From Marinobacter excellens HL-55 (GTDB taxonomy: Bacteria > Pseudomonadota > Gammaproteobacteria > Pseudomonadales > Oleiphilaceae), in NCBI GenBank assembly GCA_001314845.1, contig LJZQ01000025.1:1-63207 (forward strand): a stretch of DNA of 63,207 bases, given 5' to 3'. Below, piece after piece: positions 10,425 through 21,143 of the stretch (the stretch's first letter is position 1; every line of letters begins with the position of its first letter). Below the pieces are notes generated by a model. The model ran no database searches. It saw nothing but the letters and a program-made list of their open reading frames with translations, and was not told the DNA's origin. The translations under genes and the position numbers were made by a program.

Positions 10425-12890
10425 ATGGCCGCATTTATTCAGAAACTGTTCAGATCCCGCAAGGCTACACCAACCTCCAGCCCGAGGCCCCCGGCCAACT
10501 CTGAACCCGCGCTGCCAAAGGAACCAGACACCAAACAGTTACTAAGAGAACAGCAAGAGCAGCAGCTCAAGAACACCCCGGACCAGTCGCAATTGGCAAC
10601 GCTCGCCATTGAGGGCGCAACCGCCGCCATTCGACTGGAAGCCGCCAGCGGCATTCAAGACGAAGCCCGGCTTCAACAGGTGCAGAAAAGCGCGAAAGGC
10701 CGTGACAAGAACGTCTACCAAACCGTCAAACAAGCTTTGCAAAGCCTTAAAGAACAGCAGGCCGCCGAGGCAGCCACCCGCGAGAAAGTAAAAGGACTGA
10801 TCCGCCAGGTACAAGATCAAGCCACCAGCGAAGACACCAAACTGTATCAAGCCAGACTGGATGCACTTCGCGAAAACTGGCTATCGGTTGAAAAACAGGC
10901 CACTCCGGAACAGGCACAGCAGTTTCTGGAAGCGGAGCATCAGTGCCGGGAGCGCCTGCAGCAAATGGCGCAAGCGCGCGACGAACAAGCACGCCATGAG
11001 GAGCAGGCGCGCCAGCGTCAGGAAACCCTCACTCTTCTACGCGATACCCTGGCTGACCTGAAATCCGAAGAGTCTGCTGACCTACCGTCATTGTCAGCGC
11101 TGGATGCACTTCAGAAAACACAGGAAAACCGCTGGCTCGAAGCCACCCGTGAGACTCCGGTCGGCAAGCAGGAACAGAAAGACTACGAACAGTACATGTT
11201 GTCGTTCCGCAATTATCTGAACGCCGTAAGCCGGCTCGGCCAGAACAAAGAGGTCCTCGCCGAGCTATCCCAGATTGCCGATAGCGGGCAGGCTAGCGAC
11301 GCTCACCGGGAGACGGCCTCAGTTCTGGTAAAGCAGATCGACTGGCCGGCTGACTTCCCTCAACCTGTCATCCTGGCTCCGGTTCGAAAACTGTCTGGCA
11401 AGCCCAGAGAGCCCAAACCGGCTGACGCCAACCGCGAACGGCAAAAAGCGCTGGTTGACGCTCTGCAAGCCTCGCTTCCTGAGCTGGAAGCCGCTCTAGA
11501 AGCCAAATTATTCAAAGAATCCAAGCAGCTACTCAAGCAGGCACAACACCAGTTTCAACAGCTTGACCAGCGCCACCGCAAACCTCTACAGGCCCGGATG
11601 CAACTACTGGCTGGACAGTTCCGGGACCTGAGCGACTGGCAGGGCTTTGCCACCGAGCCCAAGCAAATCGCCCTGTGCGAGCAGATGGAGTACCTGGCAG
11701 AACAGCCCATGGAGCCAGAAGCCAAGGCCGAACGGATAAAGGAACTGCAAAACGACTGGCGCGGCCTGGGTGGTTCTTCCGACCGGGTCTTGTGGAGTCG
11801 CTTCAAGACCGCGTCAGACGCGGCTTATGAGCCCTGCAAAGCTTACTTTGAGGCGAAATCCGGACTCAAACAGGCCAACCTGGAGAAGCGCCGGGCGATT
11901 TGCGATCAGCTTGATGGATTTCTGACACACGCCGACTGGTCCATTATTGATTGGAAAGCCGCCGAGCGCATTCACCAGACCGCCCGCGAAGAGTGGAAAG
12001 CTGCCTGGCCTGTGGATTTCAAAGATAACCGACAGGTACAAAAGCGTTTTGACGAGCTGCTCAAGCAACTGGAACGCCCACTCGACGAAGAACGTCACAA
12101 GAACGAAGCGCTGAAGCAAGCTGTGGTTGAAAAAGCCCAGACACTGATCACTCATGAGCCCCTACAAGAGGCTATGGATCAAGCCAAGGCCCTTCAGAAT
12201 GAGTGGAAAGCCATCGGCATTACCCGGCACCGGGAAGACCGCAAGCTGTGGCAAGCCTTTCGCAAGGCCTGCGATCAGATCTTCGCCCGCCGCGACGCAG
12301 AGCGCTCAGCTCAGCAAGAGGCAACGCAGCTGGCCGATCAATCTGCGCAGGATGTATTGGCTAAGTACCTGGACGTAACCGTCGACTCAGACCAAACCCT
12401 GCTAGAAGAAGCCCGGGAAGCCCTTGGTCAGCTCGCAGGTGAAACGCTATCGCCGCGCCTTCGGGATCAGTTACAGCAACTTCGGCAGCGCCTGAACGAC
12501 ATCACCCAGGCGAACGCGGCGCGCGCACGAATCACCCACTGGCAATCCCTGATCCACAACAGGGTTCAGGCACAGATGCCCCAGTCTGAACTACCGGCGC
12601 CATGGGTCAGTCAGTATGGCGACCTGGAAAGCCAACACGGTCGCGATCTGGCCATACGGGCCGAGATTCTTGCCGGCACGGCATCGCCAGAACAGGATCA
12701 GAGCCGGCGAATGGAAATTCAGGTCCAGCGCCTGACGGATGGCATGGGCAATGGCGCAACGGAGTCGCCAAGTAAAGAATTGGAAAAACTGGTCGCACTC
12801 TGGTGCCTTCAGTCCGACAACGACGGCCTGACACCGGAAAACGCCGAGCGCCTGAGCAGAGCACTGGACGCACTGTTTCAGCCCGCCTGA
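10425..12890 (+). CDS. DUF349 domain protein, long helical
   Basis: An 821-residue, highly charged, glutamine- and alanine-rich, almost entirely helical protein. The second half has several copies of the DUF349 unit, recognisable by repeated W(K/R) helices such as NDWRGLGG, EWKAAWPVDFKDNRQVQKRF and NEWKAIGITRHREDRKLWQAFRKACDQIF. The function of DUF349 is unknown. No signal peptide or membrane segment is seen. The ATG at 10425 is preferred over an in-frame ATG at 10380 because AAGGA precedes it at a suitable distance. It is divergent from recX and ends 3 bases from the convergent ComFB gene. Confidence 0.9.
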   Translation: MAAFIQKLFRSRKATPTSSPRPPANSEPALPKEPDTKQLLREQQEQQLKNTPDQSQLATLAIEGATAAIRLEAASGIQDEARLQQVQKSAKGRDKNVYQTVKQALQSLKEQQAAEAATREKVKGLIRQVQDQATSEDTKLYQARLDALRENWLSVEKQATPEQAQQFLEAEHQCRERLQQMAQARDEQARHEEQARQRQETLTLLRDTLADLKSEESADLPSLSALDALQKTQENRWLEATRETPVGKQEQKDYEQYMLSFRNYLNAVSRLGQNKEVLAELSQIADSGQASDAHRETASVLVKQIDWPADFPQPVILAPVRKLSGKPREPKPADANRERQKALVDALQASLPELEAALEAKLFKESKQLLKQAQHQFQQLDQRHRKPLQARMQLLAGQFRDLSDWQGFATEPKQIALCEQMEYLAEQPMEPEAKAERIKELQNDWRGLGGSSDRVLWSRFKTASDAAYEPCKAYFEAKSGLKQANLEKRRAICDQLDGFLTHADWSIIDWKAAERIHQTAREEWKAAWPVDFKDNRQVQKRFDELLKQLERPLDEERHKNEALKQAVVEKAQTLITHEPLQEAMDQAKALQNEWKAIGITRHREDRKLWQAFRKACDQIFARRDAERSAQQEATQLADQSAQDVLAKYLDVTVDSDQTLLEEAREALGQLAGETLSPRLRDQLQQLRQRLNDITQANAARARITHWQSLIHNRVQAQMPQSELPAPWVSQYGDLESQHGRDLAIRAEILAGTASPEQDQSRRMEIQVQRLTDGMGNGATESPSKELEKLVALWCLQSDNDGLTPENAERLSRALDALFQPA

Positions 12891-12892
12891 TT

Positions 12893-13156
12893 TCAGTCTC
12901 GATGGTGTTCATGCACAAAATCCCTGGCTTGCCTGACCGCAGCCAGGGATTTTTCTTTCATATCTTTCAGTTCCTCATCGGCCAGATAAAACATCATATC
13001 GATGGTATGCCGGTAGTATCTCGCCGGCAGTCGATTCAGGGCCACGCACATAACGTCAGTCAGATAGTCTGCCGTATCCGCATCCTGGCGCGTCGCCTCA
13101 ATGGCATCTACCACCAACCGCTCGTAAAAATTATCAATTGCATCTCTCAATGACAT
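12893..13156 (-). CDS. Late competence protein ComFB family
   Basis: A small protein (87 residues from the preferred start) of the ComFB family: LRDAIDNFYERLVVDAI, then DVMCVALNRLPARYYRH and the acidic FYLADEELKDMKEK. The family is named from Bacillus competence operons; in proteobacteria its role is poorly known, and cyclic-di-nucleotide binding has been proposed for some members. An ATG at 13186 is in frame, but the one at 13156 has AGGTG upstream and begins at the conserved part. No competence gene is adjacent. Confidence 0.8.
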   Translation of the reverse strand: MSLRDAIDNFYERLVVDAIEATRQDADTADYLTDVMCVALNRLPARYYRHTIDMMFYLADEELKDMKEKSLAAVRQARDFVHEHHRD

Positions 13157-13346
13157 GACGACACCTATGCCTTGGTTACTGTTCATCTACTGTTCAACAT
13201 AGAAGGCGAACAACAGGCTGTCATTGTGGCTGAGCAATTTTGCCAATGGGATTGGCAGCACCTGTCATTACACCCTGCGGGCAGTAACCGCTATGGTTAC
13301 CGCTCTGTACTATCGTGCCCGGAAAACAATTACCAGAGGAACAACC

Positions 13347-14555
13347 ATGACCACCGAGGCGTATATCTTTGATGCGGTCCGCACTCCACGCGGCCGCGGC
13401 AAAAAAGACGGTTCACTGCACAGCGTGAAACCCATCAGCTTGCTGACCACCGTACTGGACGCCCTGCGTGACCGTAATCAACTCGACACCGCTCAGGTAG
13501 ACGACATCGTAATGGGCTGCGTTACTGCCGTCGGCGATCAGGGCGCAGACATTGCCAAAACCGCTGCCCTGGCCGCCGGCTGGGATGAAAAAGTCGCCGG
13601 CGTTACCCTCAACCGCTTTTGCGCCTCCGGCCTGGAAGCCGTCAACCTGGCCGCCATGAAAGTGCGGTCCGGTTGGGAGGATATGGTCGTGGCCGGTGGT
13701 GTTGAAGCCATGTCTCGCGTACCCATGGGTTCTGATGGCGGTGCCTGGGCTACTGACCCTTCGACCAATCTGCAAACTGGTTTCATGCCCCAGGGCATCG
13801 GCGCCGACCTGATCGCCACCCTGGACGGTTTCAGTCGGGAAGATGTCGACGGCTTTGCCGTTCGGTCCCAGCAAAAAGCCGCCAAAGCATGGGAAAACGG
13901 TCACTTCGTCAAATCCATTGTGCCGGTCACCGACCAGAATGGCGTCGTCATTCTGGACAGGGACGAGCACGTGCGCGGCAACACCACGGTGGAGTCGCTT
14001 TCCGGCCTGAAGCCATCATTCCAGATGTTGGGCGAGATGGGCTTTGACGGCGTCGCCCGTGAAAAGTATCACTACGTCGAAAAGATCAATCACGTACACC
14101 ACGCCGGCAACTCTTCCGGCATTGTTGACGGTGCCACCGCCATGCTGATTGGCAGCGAAGCCAAGGGCAAAGAATTGGGTCTGAAACCCCGAGCTCGCAT
14201 CGTCGCCACAGCGGTCACCAGCACCGACCCCACAATCATGCTGACCGGCCCCGCCCCCGCCGCCCGCAAGGCATTGGAAAAAGCCGGCATGACGGTCGAT
14301 CAGATCGATCTGTTTGAAGTCAACGAAGCCTTTGCTTCTGTCGTCATGCGCTTCCAGAAAGAACTGTCTGTTCCAGACGAGAAAGTGAACGTTAACGGCG
14401 GCGCCATCGCCATGGGCCACCCACTTGGGGCCACCGGTGCCATGATTCTGGGCACCCTGTTGGATGAGCTGGAACGCCGTGAGCTGCGCTACGGCTTGGC
14501 CACTCTGTGCGTCGGCGGTGGTATGGGCATTGCCACCATAATCGAGCGCGTCTGA
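13347..14555 (+). CDS. Acetyl-CoA C-acyltransferase (thiolase)
   Basis: A 402-residue thiolase that would carry out the last, thiolytic step of fatty-acid beta-oxidation or the reverse condensation. The nucleophile Cys92 is in [18 protein letters not shown] provides the structural signature, [15 protein letters not shown] gives the active-site His (about 358), and LCVGGGMG holds the second Cys (about 388). The ATG at 13347 has AGAGGA upstream and starts exactly at the conserved [14 protein letters not shown]; a longer frame back to 13224 lacks support. The FadB/FadJ-type gene begins 29 bases after the stop, so the two form a beta-oxidation operon. Chain-length preference cannot be read from sequence. 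Confidence 0.94.
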   Translation: MTTEAYIFDAVRTPRGRGKKDGSLHSVKPISLLTTVLDALRDRNQLDTAQVDDIVMGCVTAVGDQGADIAKTAALAAGWDEKVAGVTLNRFCASGLEAVNLAAMKVRSGWEDMVVAGGVEAMSRVPMGSDGGAWATDPSTNLQTGFMPQGIGADLIATLDGFSREDVDGFAVRSQQKAAKAWENGHFVKSIVPVTDQNGVVILDRDEHVRGNTTVESLSGLKPSFQMLGEMGFDGVAREKYHYVEKINHVHHAGNSSGIVDGATAMLIGSEAKGKELGLKPRARIVATAVTSTDPTIMLTGPAPAARKALEKAGMTVDQIDLFEVNEAFASVVMRFQKELSVPDEKVNVNGGAIAMGHPLGATGAMILGTLLDELERRELRYGLATLCVGGGMGIATIIERV

Positions 14556-14584
14556 ACTCCACTTTCAAGCATAAGGAACCGACC

Positions 14585-16735
14585 ATGAGTGCCATCAAAT
14601 ACGACCTGGGTTCAGACCAGATTCTGACCCTCACCATCGACATGCCGGGCCAATCCGCCAACACCATGAACGGCGAATTCCGCGCCGCCCTGACCGAGAC
14701 TGCCAACAAAGTCAAAGGCGACCTGGACAAGATAAAGGGAATCATCATCGCTTCCGCCAAGAAAACCTTTTTCGCCGGCGGCGACCTGAACGAACTGCAC
14801 AAAGTCACCCGTGAGCAGGCCAAAGACTTCGAAGCCATGGTGAATGGGCTAAAAGCCGATATGCGCCTGCTGGAAACCAGTGGCAAGCCTGTAGTTGCAG
14901 CAATTAACGGCACTGCTCTGGGCGGCGGCCTGGAGATCGCCCTGGCTTGCCATCACCGAATTGCACCGGACGACGACAGCACCCAGTTGGGGCTGCCAGA
15001 AGTGACACTTGGTTTGCTGCCCGGCGGAGGCGGCACCCAACGACTGCCCAGAATGATTGGCCTGGAGGCGGCCTTTCCATTCTTGATGGAGGGCAAGAAG
15101 GTTAACCCGAAGGCGGCTTTGAAAGCCGGCATCATTGACGAACTGGCCAGCTCAGTAGACGACATGATGACTAAGGCCAGAGCCTTTATCGACGCCAATC
15201 CCAAGTGCCAGCAACCGTGGGATCAAAAAGGATTCAAATTGCCTGGCGGCGCCCCGCATCACCCGGCCATGGCCCAGAAGCTAGCCATCGCGCCCGCCAT
15301 GCTCAAGCAGAAAACCAAGGGCTGTTACCCGGCGCCCGAGCGAATCCTGGCCGCCGCCGTGGAAGGTGCCCAGGTGGACTTCGACAACGGCAGCCTGATT
15401 GAAACCCGTTACTTCGCCGAGCTGGTAACCGGCCAGGTGGCCAAGAACATGACTGGCACGTTCTGGTTTCAGCTCAACGCCATCAAAGCCGGAGGCAGTC
15501 GCCCGGACGGCGTTGACAAGGCCACCTCTAAAAAAGTCGGTGTGTTGGGTGCAGGCATGATGGGTGCGGGGATCGCCTATTCTACCGCCACGCGCGGTAT
15601 CGACGTTGTATTGAAGGATGTATCTGCCGAAAATGCTGAAAAAGGCAAGAGTTACTCCGAGAACCTTCTGGCCAAAAAGGTCAGCCGGGGCCGCATGACC
15701 GAAGCTCAAAAGGCTGAGGTTCTGGGCCGCATCAAAGCCACAGCCTCCGCCGACGATCTGGACGGCTGCGACCTGATTATCGAAGCCGTGTTCGAGGACA
15801 GCGACCTGAAGGCAAGGGTGACTCAGGAATCTGAGCCAAAAATGGCCGCCGGCGGCATCTTTGCCTCTAACACCTCCACCATTCCCATTACCCAGTTGGC
15901 GGAGGCCTCCGCCAAACCCGATAACTTCATCGGGCTGCATTTCTTCTCTCCGGTAGACAAAATGCAGCTGGTAGAAATTATCGTGGGCGAGAAAACTTCC
16001 GACGACACCCTGGCCCGGGCGTTCGACTACGTGCAGCAGATCGGCAAGATCCCCATTGTAGTGAACGACAGCCGGGGTTTCTTCACCTCTCGGGTATTTG
16101 GCACCTTTGTCAACGAGGGCATCAGTATGCTGGCCGAGGGCATTCACCCTTCCAGCATCGAGAACGCCGGGCTCCTGGCCGGCATGCCCGTGGGGCCGCT
16201 GGCCATCTCCGACGAAGTCAGCATGACATTGATGCAGCACATCCGTGCCCAAAGTAAAAAGGATACCGAGGCCGCCGGCGGCACCTGGCAACCGCACCCG
16301 GCCGAAGCCATCATTGATGCCATGGTGGACACCCATAACCGCAAAGGTAAAGCCGCAGGCGCGGGTTTCTATGAGTACCCGGACAAAGGCAAAAAGTACC
16401 TGTGGCCGGAGCTTGAGAGCCTGTTCGTGAATCAGGTCAAAGCTCGCACTGTCCAGTTGCAGGATCTGAAAGACCGAATACTGTTCATGCAGGCCATCGA
16501 GACCATCCGCTGCCTGGAGGAAGGCGTGCTGCGCACCGTGGAAGATGCAAACATTGGCAGCATCTTCGGGATCGGTTACGCGCCCTGGACCGGCGGTGCC
16601 ATTCAATTTGTAAACCAGTATGGCGTTCGGGCCTTTACCGAACGGGCACAACAGTTGGCCGACCAGTACGGTGAGCGGTTTAATCCGCCAGCACTGCTGT
16701 TGAAAAAGGCAGAAAACAACGAAAGCTTCGTCTGA
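14585..16735 (+). CDS. Trifunctional-type enoyl-CoA hydratase/3-hydroxyacyl-CoA dehydrogenase (FadB/FadJ type)
   Basis: A 716-residue two-domain beta-oxidation enzyme. The N-terminal crotonase domain shows AAINGTALGGGLEIALACHH and LGLPEVTLGLLPGGGGTQR, which form the oxyanion hole and carry the catalytic glutamates. The C-terminal dehydrogenase has the NAD-binding VGVLGAGMMGAGIAYSTA and the HFFSPVDKMQLVEI signature. It would hydrate enoyl-CoA and oxidise the 3-hydroxyacyl-CoA, handing the product to the thiolase encoded just upstream. Gene order (thiolase first) resembles fadIJ; the choice between FadB and FadJ is not settled here. Start ATG has AAGGAACC upstream. A strong terminator follows. 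Confidence 0.94.
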   Translation: MSAIKYDLGSDQILTLTIDMPGQSANTMNGEFRAALTETANKVKGDLDKIKGIIIASAKKTFFAGGDLNELHKVTREQAKDFEAMVNGLKADMRLLETSGKPVVAAINGTALGGGLEIALACHHRIAPDDDSTQLGLPEVTLGLLPGGGGTQRLPRMIGLEAAFPFLMEGKKVNPKAALKAGIIDELASSVDDMMTKARAFIDANPKCQQPWDQKGFKLPGGAPHHPAMAQKLAIAPAMLKQKTKGCYPAPERILAAAVEGAQVDFDNGSLIETRYFAELVTGQVAKNMTGTFWFQLNAIKAGGSRPDGVDKATSKKVGVLGAGMMGAGIAYSTATRGIDVVLKDVSAENAEKGKSYSENLLAKKVSRGRMTEAQKAEVLGRIKATASADDLDGCDLIIEAVFEDSDLKARVTQESEPKMAAGGIFASNTSTIPITQLAEASAKPDNFIGLHFFSPVDKMQLVEIIVGEKTSDDTLARAFDYVQQIGKIPIVVNDSRGFFTSRVFGTFVNEGISMLAEGIHPSSIENAGLLAGMPVGPLAISDEVSMTLMQHIRAQSKKDTEAAGGTWQPHPAEAIIDAMVDTHNRKGKAAGAGFYEYPDKGKKYLWPELESLFVNQVKARTVQLQDLKDRILFMQAIETIRCLEEGVLRTVEDANIGSIFGIGYAPWTGGAIQFVNQYGVRAFTERAQQLADQYGERFNPPALLLKKAENNESFV

Positions 16736-16743
16736 TACGACGG

Positions 16744-16773
16744 GCCGGAGGGGCAACCCCTCCGGCTTTTTCT
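16744..16773 (+). terminator. Rho-independent terminator of the beta-oxidation operon
   Basis: GCCGGAGGGG (16744-16753) pairs perfectly with CCCCTCCGGC (16757-16766) around a CAA loop, followed by TTTTTCT. It begins 9 bases past the stop of the FadB/FadJ-type gene. Confidence 0.9.
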
Positions 16774-16980
16774 CCATTCCAGCTCGTTACCTTCGGTTAC
16801 TGCCCCCCGCCTATGTGGACGTATTGTCACGAAGTGATACCGCTCGCCTATGGCAACAAATGTGGCGCTTGCTTACAATCAAACAAGAGTGGTTCAAAGG
16901 TCCGTTCACAACCACGGACGTATGAACGTGTTAAGCTGGGAAATAACTTCCAGCCGCCCAGTATCGTCAGGTATGCCTTT

Positions 16981-19164
16981 ATGACCATTGCGGAAAATTC
17001 TATCCAGCGCCGTTCCCAACACCCAGCCATGTGGAAACTCGGAGCCGGCACAATGTTGGCGTTGTCCTTGCTCGTGACTGGCCTCACCGGTGTACAGGCC
17101 AGGATTGACGATTCGGCGGTCTACAAGCCTGTGGCACCCACCATTGATCAGGCCCGGGCCAACATTCTTATTGCCCGCCAGCTCCAGTTCACGCATTTCC
17201 GTAATCTCGGCATCAGTGACGAACTCTCCGGCGATGTCTTTGATGCCTACCTGAAGTATCTGGATGGGCAGCGCGTCTACCTCACCCAGGAAGACATTGA
17301 TGCACTCAAAACCGTCAAGTCACGCCTCGGTTCGGCGTTGAAAACCGGCCAGCTGCAGCCCGGTTTTGATATCTACAACCTAGTCCAGCAGCGCACCATT
17401 CAACGCCTTCAGTTCGCCCTGGGCCTGATCGATAACGGGCTGGATCAACTGGACTTCAGCTCCGATGACAAAATACGCGTGGACCGGTCCGAGTCAGACT
17501 GGGAAGCCAACCAGGCAGCACTGGACGAACTCTGGATCAAGCGCATCAAAAACGCCGTTCTGTCTCAGCGGCTGAATGGCACTGACGATGACGCCATTGA
17601 AGAAACCTTGCGCCGCCGCTACGAGGGTCAGCTCAAACGCGCTTACCAGGCCCGCAGCGAAGACGCTTTCCAGGCTTATATGAATGCTTTCACCGGCATG
17701 TGGGATCCGCATACATCCTATTTCTCACCGCGCACCTCCGAGAACTTCAACATCAACATGAGCCTTTCGCTCGAAGGCATCGGTGCGGTCCTGCAGTCAG
17801 ACAACGAGTACACCAAGGTGGTGCGTCTGGTGCCGGGTGGTCCCGCCTCCAAGCAGGGTCAACTGCAGCCGGCAGACCGCATTGTGTCTGTGGCCCAGCA
17901 GGGAGAAAAGCCCGTCAATGTCATAGGCTGGCGCCTGGACGAAGTGGTTGACCTTATCCGCGGGCCACGCAACTCCACCGTGACGCTCGAAGTGATTCCG
18001 GCCAACGCCAGTGATGAAACTGTCACCCGCGACATCGCCATCAGCCGGGATGAGGTGAAACTTGAAGAACAAAGCGCCAGCAAAGACGTAATCGAGCTGG
18101 ACAGGGCCGGTGAAACCTACAGAGTGGGTGTGATCACTATTCCCACTTTCTATGCCGACTTCCAGGCCATGCAGGCCGGTGACCCGAACTATAAAAGCAC
18201 CACCCGCGACGTTCGCCGCCTTATTGACGAGCTTAAAGAAGATGGCGTCGACGGCGTAGTGATGGATCTGCGAAACAACGGTGGTGGCGCCCTGCACGAA
18301 GCCAACGATCTGGTCGGCCTGTTTATTGATAAAGGCCCCACGGTGCAGATCCGCAATGCCAATAACGACGTCCAGATTCTGAACGATGAGGACCCATCGG
18401 TGGTGTATGACGGACCCTTGGTGGTTCTGGTGAACCGGATGAGCGCATCTGCCTCTGAAATCTTTGCCGGCGCCATTCAGGACTACGGCCGCGGACTGGT
18501 GGTGGGTTCCCAGACTTTCGGCAAAGGCACGGTTCAAGCGGTGCGCCCGCTCAATCATGGCCAGCTCAAGATCACTCAATCCAAGTTTTACCGGGTGTCT
18601 GGTGGCTCGACCCAGCACAAGGGGGTCATTCCCGATATCGAAATACCGTCCCGTATTGATACCACCCGCATAGGCGAAGACGCACTTGACCACGCCCTGC
18701 CCTGGGATCAGATTGAAGCGGTACCCCATACCCGCTACTTTGACTTCAGTGGTGTCATTGATGAGCTGCGCCAACGGCACGACGACCGCTTTGCCATCAG
18801 CCCGGAGTTCAGCCTGTTGCAGCAGGAGATCGAGTTCCTGACCAAGCAGCGTGAGATGACCTACGTGAGCCTGAACATGGATGAACGCAAAAGCCATCAT
18901 GATCAGATTGAACGGACACAGCTGACCATTGCCAACGCACGCAGAGAGATCAAGGGTGACGAGCCGTTTGAAGATCTTGAGGCTCTGGAGCAATGGCAGG
19001 ACGAGCAGGCGGCTGATCTCGACAATACCGACGAAGAACTGGATTTTGTGATCCGTGAGGGTGGCCACATCATGGCTGACCTCTTGGAACTTGATCAGCG
19101 CATGGCCTCTATCCTGATGCCTGCCCAGTTTGCCATCAAAGCAGAGGCCCGGTCGCTGCCATGA
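16981..19164 (+). CDS. prc: Carboxy-terminal (tail-specific) protease Prc
   Basis: A 727-residue periplasmic S41 peptidase that trims C-termini of envelope proteins; known Prc targets include penicillin-binding protein 3 and murein hydrolases. After a signal peptide (hydrophobic segment around residues 22-36) comes the Prc N-terminal domain, a PDZ domain (IGAVLQ...VRLVPGGPASKQGQL), then the catalytic core with Ser in NRMSASASEIFAG and Lys in QTFGKGTVQ. The C-terminal DUF3340-like tail is charged. The frame is open back to 16813, but the ATG at 16981 places the signal peptide correctly. The downstream HTH gene starts inside its stop codon (ATGA). Confidence 0.95.
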   Translation: MTIAENSIQRRSQHPAMWKLGAGTMLALSLLVTGLTGVQARIDDSAVYKPVAPTIDQARANILIARQLQFTHFRNLGISDELSGDVFDAYLKYLDGQRVYLTQEDIDALKTVKSRLGSALKTGQLQPGFDIYNLVQQRTIQRLQFALGLIDNGLDQLDFSSDDKIRVDRSESDWEANQAALDELWIKRIKNAVLSQRLNGTDDDAIEETLRRRYEGQLKRAYQARSEDAFQAYMNAFTGMWDPHTSYFSPRTSENFNINMSLSLEGIGAVLQSDNEYTKVVRLVPGGPASKQGQLQPADRIVSVAQQGEKPVNVIGWRLDEVVDLIRGPRNSTVTLEVIPANASDETVTRDIAISRDEVKLEEQSASKDVIELDRAGETYRVGVITIPTFYADFQAMQAGDPNYKSTTRDVRRLIDELKEDGVDGVVMDLRNNGGGALHEANDLVGLFIDKGPTVQIRNANNDVQILNDEDPSVVYDGPLVVLVNRMSASASEIFAGAIQDYGRGLVVGSQTFGKGTVQAVRPLNHGQLKITQSKFYRVSGGSTQHKGVIPDIEIPSRIDTTRIGEDALDHALPWDQIEAVPHTRYFDFSGVIDELRQRHDDRFAISPEFSLLQQEIEFLTKQREMTYVSLNMDERKSHHDQIERTQLTIANARREIKGDEPFEDLEALEQWQDEQAADLDNTDEELDFVIREGGHIMADLLELDQRMASILMPAQFAIKAEARSLP

Positions 19165-19919
19165 CCGGCACAGGCCCGGACCATCGGCAGGATAACAGCC
19201 AGCGGGCTCGTGTTCTGCGCGACATGTTGCTGGACGCCCTTCATGCCATGCGGTCCATGGAAGAAGTCGAAGATATCCAGCAGGCAAACAAACAGAACAA
19301 AACGCCCGACGGCATCTTTGAGCGCATCGCAGGCTTTACCGGCTCAGCTCTCCGGCTGGGCGCCCGAGCCACGGATACGTCTCTACGGGTTGGACGCGCG
19401 CTGGTCAATTCCCAAGATCAACTGCGAACCATGCTCAGCGCGGGGCAATCACTCAAAGATATTCGCGAAGTCGCCGGCCTGACCCTGTCAGAAATGAGCG
19501 AAGCGCTGAACCTCAAAGACAAGTCGCTGCTTGAAGCCATTGAGAATGGCACCTCAACCCTGTCGTTCGAACTGATCCTGCGGCTGGCCTCCCTGATCGC
19601 CAGAAACGACCCCATTCCCTTCATCATGCGCACCACCCGCAACTACAACCCGGAAGTCTGGCAACTGCTGAACGACTGGGGGGTGGGTCGTATTCCGCTG
19701 CAGTTCGAGCGGGAAAGGGAGTTCATCAATATCTTCCGGCGCCACGACGATGCTCGCAATCTTTCGGACGAAGGTTTCCGAAAGGTACTGGAGTTCACCC
19801 GCCAGAGTTTCGAGATGTCGTTACATTTTATCGAGCAGCAAGAAAAAGAAGTGGCTGAGCTGAAGACCAACCTGCCACCCCGGGACAACCCGGGGCACAG
19901 TCCCGAGTCAGGAAAATAG
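19161..19919 (+). CDS. Helix-turn-helix (XRE-type) domain protein
   Basis: A 252-residue soluble protein whose middle (about residues 97-150) is a Cro/C1-type helix-turn-helix: [41 protein letters not shown]. The flanks are helical and not assigned; the C-terminal third ends in a proline-rich tail. It overlaps prc by 4 bases (ATGA), so translation is probably coupled, and it may act in the same response, but no target is known. Its 3' end overlaps the convergent mtnA by 12 bases. A DNA-binding role is inferred from the HTH only. Confidence 0.85.
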   Translation: MTGTGPDHRQDNSQRARVLRDMLLDALHAMRSMEEVEDIQQANKQNKTPDGIFERIAGFTGSALRLGARATDTSLRVGRALVNSQDQLRTMLSAGQSLKDIREVAGLTLSEMSEALNLKDKSLLEAIENGTSTLSFELILRLASLIARNDPIPFIMRTTRNYNPEVWQLLNDWGVGRIPLQFEREREFINIFRRHDDARNLSDEGFRKVLEFTRQSFEMSLHFIEQQEKEVAELKTNLPPRDNPGHSPESGK

Positions 19920-20963
19920 CGCCCGCATTCGGTTGATATCCGGATTTCGAAGAGCGCCCTTTTCCGTCACAATCGCGTCAATCAGGCCGGCCGGTGTGAC
20001 ATCGAACACCGGATTGAATACGTCAACACCCCCCGGCGCCAGAGGAATGCCGCGAATCTCCCGAATTTCAGTCCCTTCACGCTCTTCTATCGGTATGTCA
20101 CGCCCGGAAGCCAGCGACATATCCACCGTGCTCGACGGTGCCACCACCATAAATCCAACCTTGTGATGCCTCGCCAGGACCGCGAGACTGTATGTGCCTA
20201 TTTTATTGGCCACATCGCCATTAGCCGTAATCCGGTCAGCACCAACGATGACCCAGCTCACCTTGCCCGAGGCCATGATCGCAGCGGCAGCGCCGTCGGC
20301 ATTCAACGTGACCGGAATATCATCACGGCTAAGCTCCCAGGCCGTCAGCCTGCTGCCCTGCAGCCAGGGCCGGGTCTCGTCCGCATAAACCCGTTCAAGT
20401 AACTTTGCTTCATGCAGGCGGCGAATAACCCCCAGCGCGGTGCCATAGCCGCCAGTTGCCAATGCGCCGGTATTGCAGTGAGTCAGCACCGAGACAGCCT
20501 CGCCCGTGTTGATCACATCCAAGGCGTGCTCAGCCATCGCCAGGTTGGCGGCAAGGTCTTCTTCATGAATCCGAACGGCCTCCGCCGCCAATCGGCGTTC
20601 GGCATCGTCCAGAGAGTCGCAGCTCTTGAACACCTGCTCCATCCGCTCAAGTGCCCAAAACAGATTGACTGCCGTTGGCCGGGATTTCGCCAGTTCACGA
20701 ATGGCATGGTTGATCTCAGCCTGCCAATCGCCTGCCCCGGCATGACGGGCCGCCAGAGCAACACCGTAAGCTGCGCTGATACCGATGGCTGGCGCACCCC
20801 GCACCACCATATCGGTGATGCATTTGGCTACTCCGGAGGCACCCCCGGCGGTAATCCAGTGTTCCTCTGATGGCAGCAGGCGCTGATCCAGCAGTTCCAG
20901 ACTGTCTCCGTGCCAGCGCATGGCCACGGTACCCATTGACCGGCTCGAAGGATCGGTTGCCAT
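19908..20963 (-). CDS. mtnA: S-methyl-5-thioribose-1-phosphate isomerase
   Basis: MtnA interconverts methylthioribose-1-phosphate and methylthioribulose-1-phosphate in methionine salvage. The 351-residue protein has the family signatures [15 protein letters not shown], the catalytic cysteine in [35 protein letters not shown] and the aspartate in [17 protein letters not shown]. The methylthioadenosine/SAH deaminase gene is divergent 180 bases away, so two enzymes acting on methylthio nucleosides sit together. The 3' end overlaps the HTH gene by 12 bases on the opposite strand. Complete and ordinary. Confidence 0.96.
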   Translation of the reverse strand: MATDPSSRSMGTVAMRWHGDSLELLDQRLLPSEEHWITAGGASGVAKCITDMVVRGAPAIGISAAYGVALAARHAGAGDWQAEINHAIRELAKSRPTAVNLFWALERMEQVFKSCDSLDDAERRLAAEAVRIHEEDLAANLAMAEHALDVINTGEAVSVLTHCNTGALATGGYGTALGVIRRLHEAKLLERVYADETRPWLQGSRLTAWELSRDDIPVTLNADGAAAAIMASGKVSWVIVGADRITANGDVANKIGTYSLAVLARHHKVGFMVVAPSSTVDMSLASGRDIPIEEREGTEIREIRGIPLAPGGVDVFNPVFDVTPAGLIDAIVTEKGALRNPDINRMRALFS

Positions 20964-21143
20964 AGTTCACCCCGTCTTGATGTCTGAAAACCGCCAGTAT
21001 AACGCCATGTCACCAGAATGCCTTCCCGGTTTCCATGGACTCTGCAGGGTTTGTCGCCGGGGTAGTTCTGCCAACGGCAGCTGGTTATACTTCCCCCTGA
21101 ATTTTCCGGCACCGCGTAGTGCCCGCGAGACTGAGGCAGGTTA

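Noticed and set aside
15281..16777. A 498-codon open frame opposite the FadB/FadJ-type gene
   Set aside because: High GC and codon bias produce long antisense frames; it is entirely covered by a well-supported enzyme gene and its translation has no recognisable domain.
17797..19287. A 496-codon open frame opposite prc
   Set aside because: Same reason: antisense of a conserved protease with all motifs intact on the other strand.
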